Part shown: in pieces, positions 19,455 through 30,254 of the stretch
Layout of the letters: every line of letters begins with the position of its first letter
How positions within the stretch are numbered: the first letter of the stretch is position 1
Source of the DNA: Chara braunii
Taxonomy: Eukaryota > Streptophyta > Charophyceae > Charales > Characeae
Direction of reading: 5' to 3'
Length of the DNA: 38,499 nt
NCBI GenBank assembly: GCA_003427395.1
Contig: BFEA01000405.1
Coordinates: 1,281,995 to 1,320,493 of the forward strand
Position numbers and translations under genes: made by a program
The notes under the pieces: model-generated
What the model was told of the DNA's origin: nothing
Databases searched by the model: none
The model's input: only the letters and a program-made list of their open reading frames with translations

Positions 19455-20200
19455 TGGACGCGAAGAGGCTGGACTAGTTGGGGATTGACCCCCTTCAGGA
19501 CGAAGACGATAAAACTGTCCGCGGGGACGGCAATGGAGGGGTGTAGAGAAGTGTGGTTGGCAGGGTGAGACGATAACGAATGTCGCCTCGTAGGATACGT
19601 CGTCGTAACATCATGGGCGGCTGCAAAATGTGCTGTCTCGTGGTGGTTGGTTGATGGGCATTAGTTGGTTGCGGGCTCTGTGCTTGAGAGGTTGGTGGCA
19701 CACCGTGGGGGTGTCGACGTCCCGTCTCAAGGTGGGGGCATGTGCTGACATGTTGTCGCCTTGGTGCGGTTGCGCATTTCGTGGTGGAAGCGAATTGTGG
19801 TCTGGTTGCTATGTGTGATAGCAAATGTCGACGAATTTCGGTGGGGAGGGGGTCCAGGCAAGGGTCCAAGCATTAAAACCCTGCACCATGTTTTGTTTTT
19901 TTTACACAATGACTAACTCCTGTTGGTTTCTACCACTGGAATGCGGTCTGTTCACAAGCACATGTGTGGGGTCTTTATGGGATAGTGATGCATGCAATTT
20001 GTCATGTAATGAATGCAAGATGACATTTGCGATGTGTGCTTTACGTGTGTGTTTTTTGTGCATCTGATTGTTCCAATGACTCGTCGTATCCGCGTGCAAT
20101 GTATTCGTCAGATTCAACGCTCCATTTGTCGTGATGGATCAGCTCTGTTTGAAGTGTGTTGGAGAAATGGACATCATTTTTCATTTGTCAACAATACGGA
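19455..20200. other. No recognisable gene
   Basis: Short overlapping open frames on both strands without motifs. It separates the broken gene from the foldback element and may be residual transposon DNA. Confidence 0.45.
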
Positions 20201-20457
20201 GTTATGTTGCACCCCGTACGCCGCACGGGGGTTCTGTCGTACGACCGTATGGACGGCCTTACCGTCGGTACCGTACAAAGTGATGAAACTTCTCCCCAAA
20301 AAAATGTAAAAACAAAAAATATATATATGGAGATGTAGAGCTTTTCGTTCTCTAGACCCCCATATTTTTTATTTTAGTTTTTTGTCTTTTTTTATATTTA
20401 TAAAAAGTAAAAAACATCGAAACACGGAAAAACAAAAAACAAAATAAAGAAATAAAA

Positions 20458-20528
<71 letters not shown>

Positions 20529-20553
20529 TATGATTGATTGAATGATTGATTGG

Positions 20554-20619
<66 letters not shown>

Positions 20620-20862
20620 AATGAAAAAATAAAAGGAAAAAAATGATGATGCTCACCTTTTTTTTTTGATTGATTAATTGATTGATTGATTGATTGGTTG
20701 GTTGGGGGAGGGTCGCACTCCCTCCCCCCCCCCCCCCACATACACACACACACGCACACACACACACTCACGCATACACAGACACACACACACACACACA
20801 CACGCACATGCACACACGCACACACGCACACACGCACACACACGCTTACATACACACACACA

Positions 20863-20935
<73 letters not shown>

Positions 20936-21155
20936 GCCCTCGGTGTGTGCGCGCACGAGAGAGAGATAGAGAGAGAGTGAGAGAGAGAGTATGTGTATGT
21001 GAAAGTGTGTGTGTGCGTGTGTGTGTATGTGTGTGTGTGTGTGTGCGTGTGTTTGGCCCTCGGTGTGTGTGCGCACGAGAGAGAGATAGAGAGATAGAGA
21101 GAGAGTGAGAGAGAGAGAGTATGTGTGTGCGTCAGTGTGTGTATGCGTGTGTGTG

Positions 21156-21189
<34 letters not shown>

Positions 21190-21213
21190 CGTATGTGTGT
21201 GGGTGTGGGTCTG

Positions 21214-21244
<31 letters not shown>

Positions 21245-21362
21245 TCGGGGGGGGGGGGCGACCCTCCCCCAACCAACCAACCAATCAATCAATCAATCAA
21301 TAAATAAATAAATAAATAAAAAACGCTCGGCGGAATAAATTTGTTTCTTTATATTTTTCATT

Positions 21363-21428
<66 letters not shown>

Positions 21429-21509
21429 CAATCAATCATTGACAATCAATCATAAATCAATCAATCAATCAATCAATCAATCAAGCATCAATCAGTCAAT
21501 CAACCAATT

Positions 21510-21544
<35 letters not shown>

Positions 21545-21810
21545 CAACCAATCTTTTTTTTTTTTTTCCCAACCTCCACGACCCCCACCACCCCCACCAC
21601 CCCCAAACCCCCGAACAAACTTTTTTTTTTTCCTTTTTTTTTTTACTTTGGGGGGTAGCCCTCGACATGCACCCCCCCCCCTCCAACCTTAGATGACACC
21701 CCCCCCCGAAACGGGTCGTACGGCCGTTCATACGACCCGTACGACCGCTTGGGGGGCTGTACGTACGGACGTATGGTCGTACGTACTTCCCGTATTCGTA
21801 CGGGGGGACA
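20200..21810. mobile_element. 1.6-kb foldback element with CGTACGG termini
   Basis: The ends are inverted repeats rich in CGTACGG. The left end starts TTATGTTGCACCCCGTACG, with CGTACGACCGTATGG further in. The right end, reverse-complemented, reads TTATGTGTCCCCCCGTACG, with CGTACGACCATACG further in. Inside are GATT repeats (20459-20620 and 20670-20699), a joint GGTTGGGGGAGGGTCGC (20696-20716) and AC repeats. Then come GT repeats holding a twice-repeated GTTTGGCCCTCGG plus GAGAGATAGAGA block, the inverted joint (21258-21275) and AATC repeats (21362-21542). The whole can fold into one long hairpin. It encodes no plausible protein; Ile-Asn-Gln-Ser or Thr-His frames are translated simple repeat. 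Confidence 0.7.
20288..20452 (+). repeat. Hairpin module, copy in the foldback element
   Basis: CCCCAAAAAAATGTAAAAAC, ATATATATGGAGA, TGTAGAGCTTTTCGTTCTCTAGA (a TAGAG/CTCTA hairpin), CCCCCATATTTTTTATTTTAG, TTTTTTGTC, then CATCGAAACACGGAAAAAC. The same order of blocks occurs at 23160-23316 and 23355-23515, and in part at 13972-14040. Confidence 0.55.
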
Positions 21811-22670
21811 CATAAATATGGAGGTCACATGCATTGGCCATTCATGCAATTTGTTGCAGATGCTCATCACACATCCACACGCACGAGGTAATAGATGCGA
21901 AATCACTGGCAGTGACAACGCAAAATAGCACAGCAACGTTTCGAGAATAAATGCACACAAACGCAAACAAAAAAGCGCACATGCATGCTTGGGAGTCACA
22001 TCGACCCCAAATACAATTTCATAACGTGTTTAACAGAACGAACACATTCGTAAAACGACAACATACAATAAGAAGGAAAATTTTAAACATTAAACACCAT
22101 CAAATAACAATTTGTGTGACATGTCTGAAAAGCACAAAGCACACCATGACACGTCGTCGCAAGCACCAACAGACTGTCGTGTGCAACACAAGTTCATGAA
22201 TCGGATCTCTTAAAAAAACACAATTACCGACAGAGGGGCCGACTGTCATGTATGGTATGGACTATCGAGAAAAAAATGAAGACGGTTGAAAAACTAACCA
22301 ACCGACGACGCATGGCTGCGACGATTGCGCACAGAAAAACGCCGACCCATGACACGTGTGCATTTCCTGGCGTCCCACGACGCGCACACAAAACTGCATA
22401 TCCGAGACCGTCAGCGACATACTACCCAAATGATGATACGAAAAAGAACTCTGACAATGACGTCTAATAATGAACATCCTCCACCCCGGTCTGAGAAGAT
22501 GAACAAGCGACGATATCAAAACAGACATGGTGAACAACCTCGCCTCCGGGTCCGCTGTCACAATCTCTCAACGGTCAATCGGCGTCAGAGGCCACTTATT
22601 CTTTGTGTGTCCCTTAGAATTAGCGCATCTCCCATCGAACTCTCCATGCACACCCGCCTCAAGGGACACT
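21811..22670. other. No recognisable gene
   Basis: A-rich, moderately complex DNA with short open frames and no motif. It lies between the foldback element and the 3' end of the transposase pseudogene and is probably old transposon sequence. Confidence 0.4.
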
Positions 22671-23049
22671 AGATCTTGAGATCCACATGATGGCTCACTC
22701 CGTTTGCATCCACCTCCCACAACAGATTGTCATCAAACGGAATGCCCATGTCGATGAGAACGTTATGCCAGTTATGGAGAATGTTGACAACGATAAATTG
22801 TTGCGGCAAAGGATCCATGTTCGTTTTGTGCGACCGCAGGAACAACCTCCATGTCCCCTTCAGGCTTCAGTCTACCAAAAGCCCTCTCAACTGCCCCCCT
22901 CGCGGTCTTCAAATTGTTGTCGAAACGGATCTCTGACGGGTGACGAGTTGTGCAGCCATTGGGAACAACCGATGGGTAAGCACTGTCGGTCAGCATGTAG
23001 CCATTTGTTTGCACACCGAATGGGCTTGTGTGTCCGAAATTGGATTTAA

Positions 23050-24560
23050 CGTGGGTTTTGCGTTGAAAAATTCAACGTGCGTTGAATTCATTTTAAACTC
23101 TCGTTCAAACGTGAGTTGAACGCGAATTAACGGGGTCCGGGATGATTTTTTTCCTGGGCTAAAAATTATCCAAAAAAAAACAAAACAAATAGTGGGTTGT
23201 AGGTTTCGTTGAGGACTACAACCCTATATTTTTATTTTTATTTTTTGATGCTTAAATTTATTTTAAAAAAATCAAAAACATAAACACACAATGAAAAAAC
23301 AAAAACTAATTTAAATGAAATGAGTGTTTTTGTTTTGGGTTTCACACATATTTTTTAAGGGCTAAAACAAAAACAAAAAAAACAAATAAAACATATAGGG
23401 TTGTAGATCTTTCAAAGATGTACAACATTTTTTTTATTTATTTATTTTTTTGGAACTTCGTGTATTAAAAAAAAAATCAAAACCATAAAACGCAAATGAA
23501 AAAAAGGAAAAACAGTCACACACACACACAAAATTGGGCCTGTAGCAGGTTGCATAAGTCTGGCGTCAGTTGGTTGAGGGAACCCAGGTCCTGGGCCGCC
23601 TGTGCGAATGTATGGAAAGCAGGCCCTGGCCTGGATACGGGTACTGGGCCAAACACAGGCCAAAGGCAGTTGGGGGCATGCAACCACCTCAGGCCCAAGG
23701 CCTGTTCTCGTTCGTGGTGTGCCTTAGGCTATCGGGGCCTACTGGAAGCTTCCTGGGACTGAACACAGGCAGGCCACTTCGATATAGCAAAGGGCCTGCC
23801 TCCACATTGGGCATTCGGGTGCTGGCTGCATGCTATGTTAGCGCTGCCACGCTGTAGCTCGTGCCACTCACGCGCTCACGGGCGAGCAGGAAGCAGCAGG
23901 CGGCCATAGCCGAGCTGCGCTGCTGTAAGCTGGGTGTGGCGCAGGGTGGTCCTTGGGTGCAAGTGGAATCTGTGTGTTGGGGGGGAACAAGGTTGTGAGT
24001 AAGGCGAGACACACTCTCACGCGCAGGCACAGACACACTCACACTTACACACACACACACTTACACTTACACACACACACACTTACAAACACACACATAC
24101 ACACATACACTTACAAACACACACATACACAAACACACACATACACATACACACACACACTTACAAACACACACATACACTTACAAGCACAGACACAGAC
24201 ACACACACTTACAAACAGACACATACACAAACACACGCACATACATTCATATTCATGCACAGATACACTCTCACGGCAGGCACACACATACACAGATACG
24301 CGCACACACAGCANACCTACACACACATAACTGGGGCGTTGGGGGTTGGGGGATGTGGGGGCAGATGGGAGGTGCTTCAGGGGTTGGGGGGATTTTTTTC
24401 TTTTTTTTTTTTTAACCTAGGGCCATGTGTTCCGGACCCCGCGCATCAATTCCGTTTTTCTGAAAAGCGCGGGAGTGGCCCATTTTCGCGTTTAACGCGA
24501 ATTCAACGGGATTTTTTGGAGTAACGGGATTCAACGGGAGTTTAATTCCTCCGTTCAGCG
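23050..24560. mobile_element. 1.5-kb insertion flanked by TTAA, inside the transposase
   Basis: TTAA at 23046-23049 and 24561-24564 bounds a 1511-bp segment that splits the transposase pseudogene. Joining the flanks across one TTAA brings ...VYLF and the following NFGHTSPFGVQTNGYML into one frame. The termini carry CGTTGAA motifs on both sides. Subterminal inverted copies of GGGGTCCGG lie at about 23131 and 24431. The terminal inverted repeat itself is weak. Inside are two tandem hairpin modules (23160-23316, 23355-23515), a GC-balanced stretch (23530-23990) and AC repeats (about 24037-24325, one N at 24314). No transposase is seen, so it is non-autonomous. TTAA targets are typical of piggyBac-type elements, but assignment to that superfamily is not secure. 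Confidence 0.7.
23160..23515 (+). repeat. Two tandem hairpin modules
   Basis: Copy 1 has the perfect stem GGGTTGTAG / CTACAACCC (about 23193-23223). Copy 2 has the near-palindrome GTTGTAGATCTTT, AAAGATGTACAAC (about 23400-23426). Each is preceded by A-rich AACAAA sequence and followed by a T-rich stretch, then ATCAAAA and ACCATAAA or ACATAAA, CAC or CGC, AATGAAAAA. They are related to the module at 20288-20452. Confidence 0.65.
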
Positions 24561-25219
24561 TTAAAAAGATACACAGCTAATGGGAGCATCGCAGGTGGTC
24601 CTGTAAAAACTTCCCCAACCTCGGCATGCGCCCATAGACTCGATAGGTGAATGGTCCTGACGTTGTGGCAACGTCCAGGATAGCCGATGAAGATGTCCAA
24701 CATACGCAAGTTCACATTGATGACAATTTGCGCAATGATTGAGAAATGTCATTTCCGATTGTAGTAGTCCTCGTCAAGGGCGTTCGTCGGCTTGTCGATG
24801 TAAATATGCATGCAATTGATGCACCCATGGTCCCATGGCAGTTGGGGAAGCCCTTGTCAGCGAAAGCATAGAGGAAAACTGACTTCCGCAACCTCGTCGC
24901 TGTCGTCGGCCATGATACCTTCTAAGTGTTCTCACGGTACACCGTTCGTCATCTACAATGCCGCAGTCACGTCTTGCACCGCCACCAAACTTGAAGCTCT
25001 GCTAATGCCGAAGTTACACGTGCTGCTATTGTACGTCTCCCCCGATGCCCACGGATACAACGTGTAGGCGGCGATCTGATCAGGCTGCAACGGCTCCCTG
25101 AAGAACGTCACACGCCGTTGTCGGAAGGGCGACAGAGCTTCCACAAACTCCCAGAAGGCACGTGGCAATGTGCATAGCTTGTCCTGAAAGTAATCCTTCG
25201 TCGCATCGTCGCATGACAC

Positions 25220-26215
25220 GTCGCAAATGCAACGTCATCGCGTCGTCCGCAACCCCCCCACTAGGCCCTGGCACGTTCGTCGCGCAGTCGCATTAGATGT
25301 TGCAAATGGCGTTGCAAATGGCATCGCATTAGACGTCGTGAATCCTCTCACACCCTGCCCGCCATTCTTTTCATCTACCATCTAGACGTTGCTTTGGGAA
25401 GAACTCAGCAACCCAAGGCGCATCACACCTGAACGACAACATTGCAAATGGCGGCAGTGTTTAACCCTTCCGCCGCCGTACACTTCATCGCTTTCCTCCT
25501 CCAAGAGCGGATCTGCTCTTTCATTCTTCTCACTGTCCTTTCCACCTAACAACGGAAGAGGACCACGGCAATAGCTGCTGCCACTGTCGATCCCTCCGTC
25601 GTCGTCAGCTTCCCATGCTCATCACTGGCACCGCCCTCCATCGCTCTTAAACAAGCCGAAGACATCACCGTCAATGATGGCGATAGACTGCGCCGAAGTT
25701 CCACCGAACCATCAAACTGAACCACTGCAGATGGACAAGGATTAGGCAACAAAGGACACAGGAGCAACCTACTCGACACACTCCGCTACTCTCCGCACAC
25801 ACAAAGCCCAAAAACTGCCATGATGGCGTCTTCAACAAGGACGTTTTCCTTGCCTTGCCGCACTCGTTAGTCACGTCGCGCCCCCCCGACGCGCACTGGA
25901 AGGATCTTCCTTTCCGACGTCCTCCACCAGCCGCCACAGCCACGCGACGAGCTGCCCTCGCCCCAACAGCGTCGTTCGAATTTTGAATTTCGAACCGGGA
26001 TGTCATGCTGATTTGTTTTTTTTTTCTTTAATGAGTCGCCGCGAAAATTCACATTGTCCCGCCACTCCAAGCTAGACCACGCCCGTCCACATGGACAACC
26101 GGCAATGGACCACCAAGTTCACCAACTTATGAATCCCCCGCGGCGGCGGTCATGCGCCGTTGTGGCCTGGGCCGTGACCCCACGGCCACGGCTGCGGGGT
26201 GCAACCATGAAAAAA
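25220..26215. other. Probable 5' side of the transposase element, no clear gene
   Basis: Contains GTTGCAAATGGC repeats (25299-25322) and short open frames on both strands with no recognisable motif. It may hold the element's left-out N-terminus and end; no terminal repeat could be matched. Confidence 0.35.
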
Positions 26216-26219
26216 AAGA

Positions 26220-26490
26220 GGGAAAAGTCATAAAACCTCCCCGCGAGAAAACCCTTGTATCCATTTCCCCCCAAATGTAGAAAAAGGTGTCGGAGGCCCC
26301 AAGATCACTTTCGACATGATTTTTGCACCCTGCAAAACACTTTCCCGGCATTTTTACATAGCGGCCACTACCTGCCCAGCCAGGGTGCAAACCTGACACC
26401 AAAAGTGATTTTGGGACCTGCGCACTTTTTCCCCATTATGGGGAAGTGGATACAAAGATTTCATAGCGGAAAGGTTTTATGACTTTTCCC
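26220..26490. mobile_element. Foldback MITE, 271 bp
   Basis: Arms of about 115 bp are inverted repeats. Both begin GGGAAAAGTCATAAAACC (the right one as its complement, ending at 26490). They continue with TTGTATCCA, TTCCCC, AAAAAG, CCCAA and ATCACTTT to TTTGCACCCTG. The centre (about 26335-26380) is unpaired. A-rich sequence on both sides hides any target duplication. No coding capacity. Confidence 0.8.
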
Positions 26491-26760
26491 AAAAAATAAA
26501 AAAAAATAAAAAAAAAAAATTATGGGAAAACACTATGTTATGCAGAAAAATAAACTAAACAACTTTTTCCTTGTGTTCATATCCAAAAACTTTTACCACA
26601 AAATGTTTCATAGCTTTTCTTACAAAAAAAATAAAATAAACAGCTTTGACCAAGGAAAATTCAGTTTTTGAATTTTTAAAATTCAAAGATGAAGTCAAAA
26701 AAAAATTGCGCAGTATATCATTTTTTTTTATTGTTTTTTTTTACAATGTTTTAAACCCTA

Positions 26761-27167
26761 AAAAAAAAGGGATAATTGGTTTCCGGTTTTGGGAGTCCAA
26801 AACTCGGTCGTTTGGTACTACAGGCCCAAACCGTCTTTAGCCTGGGTGAAAGGCCATGGCCACATCTCCCTGGGCCTGTTCTTACCAATTCAAGAATTCA
26901 GCTCTGTTATTGTGCCAGATTCATGACCCGGTAGGGCCCTTCTTTTTCAAAATCCCCTTCCGTACTTCAGCGGTGCCACCGTCGACCTCTTTTACATCAA
27001 AATGAATCTGGCGCATACCTGTTATGCACCAGATTCATAATCTGGTAGGGCCCTTAGTACCCCACATGGAAGTCATTGGGCCGGTACTACTGAACGGCCG
27101 AGTTTCGGGCGTCCAAAACCCAAAAGGTTTTAAAGTGGGCGCTTTCTGCGGATTATCCCTAAAAAAA
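26761..27167. mobile_element. MITE-like element with inverted ends and internal direct repeats
   Basis: The ends are GGGATAAT (26769) and ATTATCCC (27152-27159), each next to an A run. Further in, AAACTCGGTCGTTTGGTACT pairs with the complement of a right-side copy (AAACTCGGCCGTTCAGTA), both reaching GGCCCAA. Internally CCAGATTCATGACCCGG, GTAGGGCCCTT (26915) repeats at 27029 as CCAGATTCATAATCTGG, GTAGGGCCCTT. No coding capacity. 26491-26760 is A/T-rich with nothing else visible. Confidence 0.65.
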
Positions 27168-27332
27168 GTCCTGATTCAGCCAACCGCAGCCGGAGGGACA
27201 GCGTCCATGATCCCGACTACACGCCGAGTTTGACCCCGCAGCCGCGGCAGCGGGTGATACATACCCACCGACCCCACCCCACCCCGCAGTCAGCAATAAT
27301 ATTATGCAACGCGCTGCAGGTGTGACTCGCTA

Positions 27333-27481
27333 ACCTCACGTCCGATGTTGTCTTTCATTCGGAGTGTTAGCTGTGCGGAAAAGAGGCCCAGAAAAACAGC
27401 AAGATGGGGTGTGCCAAGGATTTTTGGAAATTGAGTGTGGGGACACAGATGGAACTGAAATCCCCCGTGATGGTCCGATGG
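27333..27481 (-). repeat. 3' LTR, outer part before the gap
   Basis: Matches 38370-38499 with five transitions in about 130 bp. Read on the minus strand the LTR ends ...CGTGAGGT rather than in the usual CA. How far the LTR extends past the gap cannot be judged because the 5' LTR is cut at the window edge. Confidence 0.85.
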
Positions 27482-28141
27482 NNNNNNNNNNNNNNNNNNN
27501 NNNNNNNNNNNNNNNNNNNNNNNNNNNNNNNNNNNNNNNNNNNNNNNNNNNNNNNNNNNNNNNNNNNNNNNNNNNNNNNNNNNNNNNNNNNNNNNNNNNN
27601 NNNNNNNNNNNNNNNNNNNNNNNNNNNNNNNNNNNNNNNNNNNNNNNNNNNNNNNNNNNNNNNNNNNNNNNNNNNNNNNNNNNNNNNNNNNNNNNNNNNN
27701 NNNNNNNNNNNNNNNNNNNNNNNNNNNNNNNNNNNNNNNNNNNNNNNNNNNNNNNNNNNNNNNNNNNNNNNNNNNNNNNNNNNNNNNNNNNNNNNNNNNN
27801 NNNNNNNNNNNNNNNNNNNNNNNNNNNNNNNNNNNNNNNNNNNNNNNNNNNNNNNNNNNNNNNNNNNNNNNNNNNNNNNNNNNNNNNNNNNNNNNNNNNN
27901 NNNNNNNNNNNNNNNNNNNNNNNNNNNNNNNNNNNNNNNNNNNNNNNNNNNNNNNNNNNNNNNNNNNNNNNNNNNNNNNNNNNNNNNNNNNNNNNNNNNN
28001 NNNNNNNNNNNNNNNNNNNNNNNNNNNNNNNNNNNNNNNNNNNNNNNNNNNNNNNNNNNNNNNNNNNNNNNNNNNNNNNNNNNNNNNNNNNNNNNNNNNN
28101 NNNNNNNNNNNNNNNNNNNNNNNNNNNNNNNNNNNNNNNNN
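27482..28141. other. Assembly gap (660 N)
   Basis: Unresolved bases within or next to the 3' LTR. LTR repeats often break short-read assemblies, which fits this position. Confidence 1.
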
Positions 28142-30250
28142 GGGGCTGGCGCCCAATCGAAGGGTACTTGTCAGTCCACATATCAATTAATCACAAAATA
28201 TCCTGAGACGTCATTAAGAACAGAAGCGATTCGCGCGTCCCCCAATCAATCTTTTTGACACAAGAGAGAGAAAGCAATCACAGATCAGTATGGCTACGGG
28301 TCCAATCAGTTCAACCCAACGTTGGTCCTTGGGCGCCTTGTTTCTCAGGGCCGCCTCGTGGCTCGGCTGCTGATGTCGTGCATCATAAGGCAGATGGCAT
28401 GCGCAGTGCAAACAGAGCTACAGATCTAAGAACTCTTGCATTCTCGAACAAAGCCCCGACGACACTCGTCTAATTAAATCGAAAAAGTCACGCATCTCTA
28501 TACATACATTCACTGTGGAAGATGCAAAAATGAGACATGCACAGGAAAAGATGGATCGCATTGCACAATACACACGACAAGTAGACGGGGTCCTTGCGTA
28601 GGAGGATTACCCAGGAAACTAATGGAAGAGTTCCAGAAGAAGTTCTCTCACACAGAAGCAGGATGCCAACTCATTCCTACTCAAGAAAGGGATAATCATT
28701 CAGACGCATCATCATTCAAAAAGAGAGAGAGGGAGAGAGAGAGAATGAAAGTCAAAATAGGAGATGACAAGGTCCAAAAAAAGAAAAGTTCGGCGTCACC
28801 GCCGCACGCTCATGCCAAGAATAACAATCCTCAGCAAAGGCGCATTCGCCGTCAATTCCACTATGGCCCCGGGCCAATCACTCACTCAACTCCAATCATC
28901 AAACCTCATACCCGCACCAACGATCCCGGCCGTCACGTGCTAACTTCCACCACTGCGATCGTCACCCCGCTGTCGTAAAGTTGATACGATTCGCCCGGAT
29001 CCCACAGTCTGTCGTGGCGATCCAGCGCGCAACCGGCCAGCCTATCGTCAGCCCGACAGGACTTTCCGACTCGCATCAATCCACTCTGCTAGCCACTACT
29101 TCCCGGAAGCTGGCTTAGGAGTCGAGAACGTAAGAGAGATTTGTGGACGCGCTTGCGGGTTTTATAGTTGCGACAGGGGGGATAGAAGGGGGAGAAGGCG
29201 ATAGGAAAGCTGAGGTGTAAGAGGGGAAGCATGAGGAGGTGTAATGAGCACGCAAACAGCAAGACGGGGGGAGGGGGAGAAGAGAGAAAGAAACAGTTAC
29301 AGGGAGAGAGAAAGAGGAGGGAAAAGGAAAGGGAGCGCGGGGGGGAGCGATACAGGGGACAAAGGGGAGAAAGCTTCGACATACGCTGCGCCGTCAACAA
29401 AAAAAGAAAAAGGCACCGGAACAGTTACAACTTGTTCTATCCCAATTCAAAAATTGAAATCACCATATCCACGCGTGAAAGAACGACGAGGGAAAAGAAA
29501 AATCCTACGCTTATTCGTATCCGAACGAAATTCCGAAAATTTTCTCCGGCGCGAAGAAGAACATTCACACACTCGGAAAGGACACGTCGAAGTTCCGCTT
29601 ATCCCGGAATTCCCAACCGCTGAGCCCAATTCCCAGTGCGCTCGCTAAGGCGTACGCAAATTCCCATGTATTTCCCGACTTTGCAAAAAGAAAAACAGAA
29701 CTCAGCTGTGGAAAAAACTCTTCAAAAAGGGAAAATTCGGCACCCGAAAGCAAGAAATCAAAAACAGGGTTTTCCTGGGGTTGGTATGATATAAGCAAAA
29801 GAAAGGGTACGAAAGGTGGCATGGGGTCGTGAAGTGGTTCGTCACATATGTGACGCGCAGGGGGTTCCAAAATTATGCGATCTCCTGATTTCATGTCAAG
29901 GCGAAAAAGAAGAGGGGAGAATAGAGTGATGCATGAGGAACCAAACATACCAACAGAGCAGAAAGAAGTACAAGGAATGATAACTGGGTTGTGGATGAGA
30001 AGGCGACAACTACCGTGGCAAGATCCATGTAGCCCTGTCATATGCAGCCCTCTACCTCGTGGAGATCGTCCAGGTGACGCCATCATGGTCCACCTGATCT
30101 CCGTGTGCTCTGCACCCTTGCTCGTTGCCGTCTGTCGAATCAGCTCGTAGGTTGACGTCATCGTTGATGGCGTGATCTTCTCGAAGCCTACCGATTCGTG
30201 CCGATGAAGGGAGGAGAGAAAAAAAAGGGGGGGGGGGGTTCAAGTGAATG
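28142..30250. other. Retrotransposon 3' region (LTR remainder and/or UTR), no clear gene
   Basis: Plus-strand purine-rich stretches (28720-28745, 29157-29360) correspond to pyrimidine tracts on the element's coding strand. A minus-strand frame of 198 codons at 29565-30161 has no motif and looks like chance. A G run lies at 30227-30238. I could not place the LTR start or a polypurine tract. Confidence 0.45.
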
Positions 30251-30254
30251 GGAT

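Larger units (their letters stand above)
22680..25219 (-). pseudogene. PIF/Harbinger-type (HARBI1-like, DDE_Tnp_4) transposase, broken
   Basis: Minus-strand reading. The N-terminal helical region (25219-24953) contains PLQPDQIAAYTLYPWASGET and FGISRASSLVAVQDV, the usual region before the nuclease. The core follows with GFPNCHGTMG, GCINCMHIYIDKP and DEDYYNRK (a TGA follows), then NLRMLDIFIGYPGRCHNVR (about 24880-24560). After an insertion (23050-24560) come NGYMLTDSAYPSV, RGAVERAFGRLK and, in a shifted frame, VVNILHN (23045-22680). The family cuts DNA with a D-D-E triad. Here the first and second Asp positions read Asn (AAT at 24817-24815, AAC at 24664-24662), while the Glu in ERAFG remains. 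Stops and frameshifts (e.g. between GFPNC and GCIN) confirm it is dead. Confidence 0.8.

Noticed and set aside
20200-21810. Cruciform-type centromere or origin element
   Set aside because: Nothing beyond the inverted structure supports it; a second similar copy and terminal repeats fit a foldback transposon better.
28147-28156. TGGCGCCCA, resembling the start of a Lys- or Pro-tRNA primer binding site
   Set aside because: It stands next to a gap on the wrong strand for this element, whose real PBS (initiator Met) is at 38357-38369.
27302-28258. Frames of 280-294 codons across the second gap
   Set aside because: Almost entirely N; only LTR sequence at the edge.
29565-30161. 198-codon minus-strand frame downstream of the accessory ORFs
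   Set aside because: No recognisable motif and low-complexity-like composition; probably chance in the element's 3' region.
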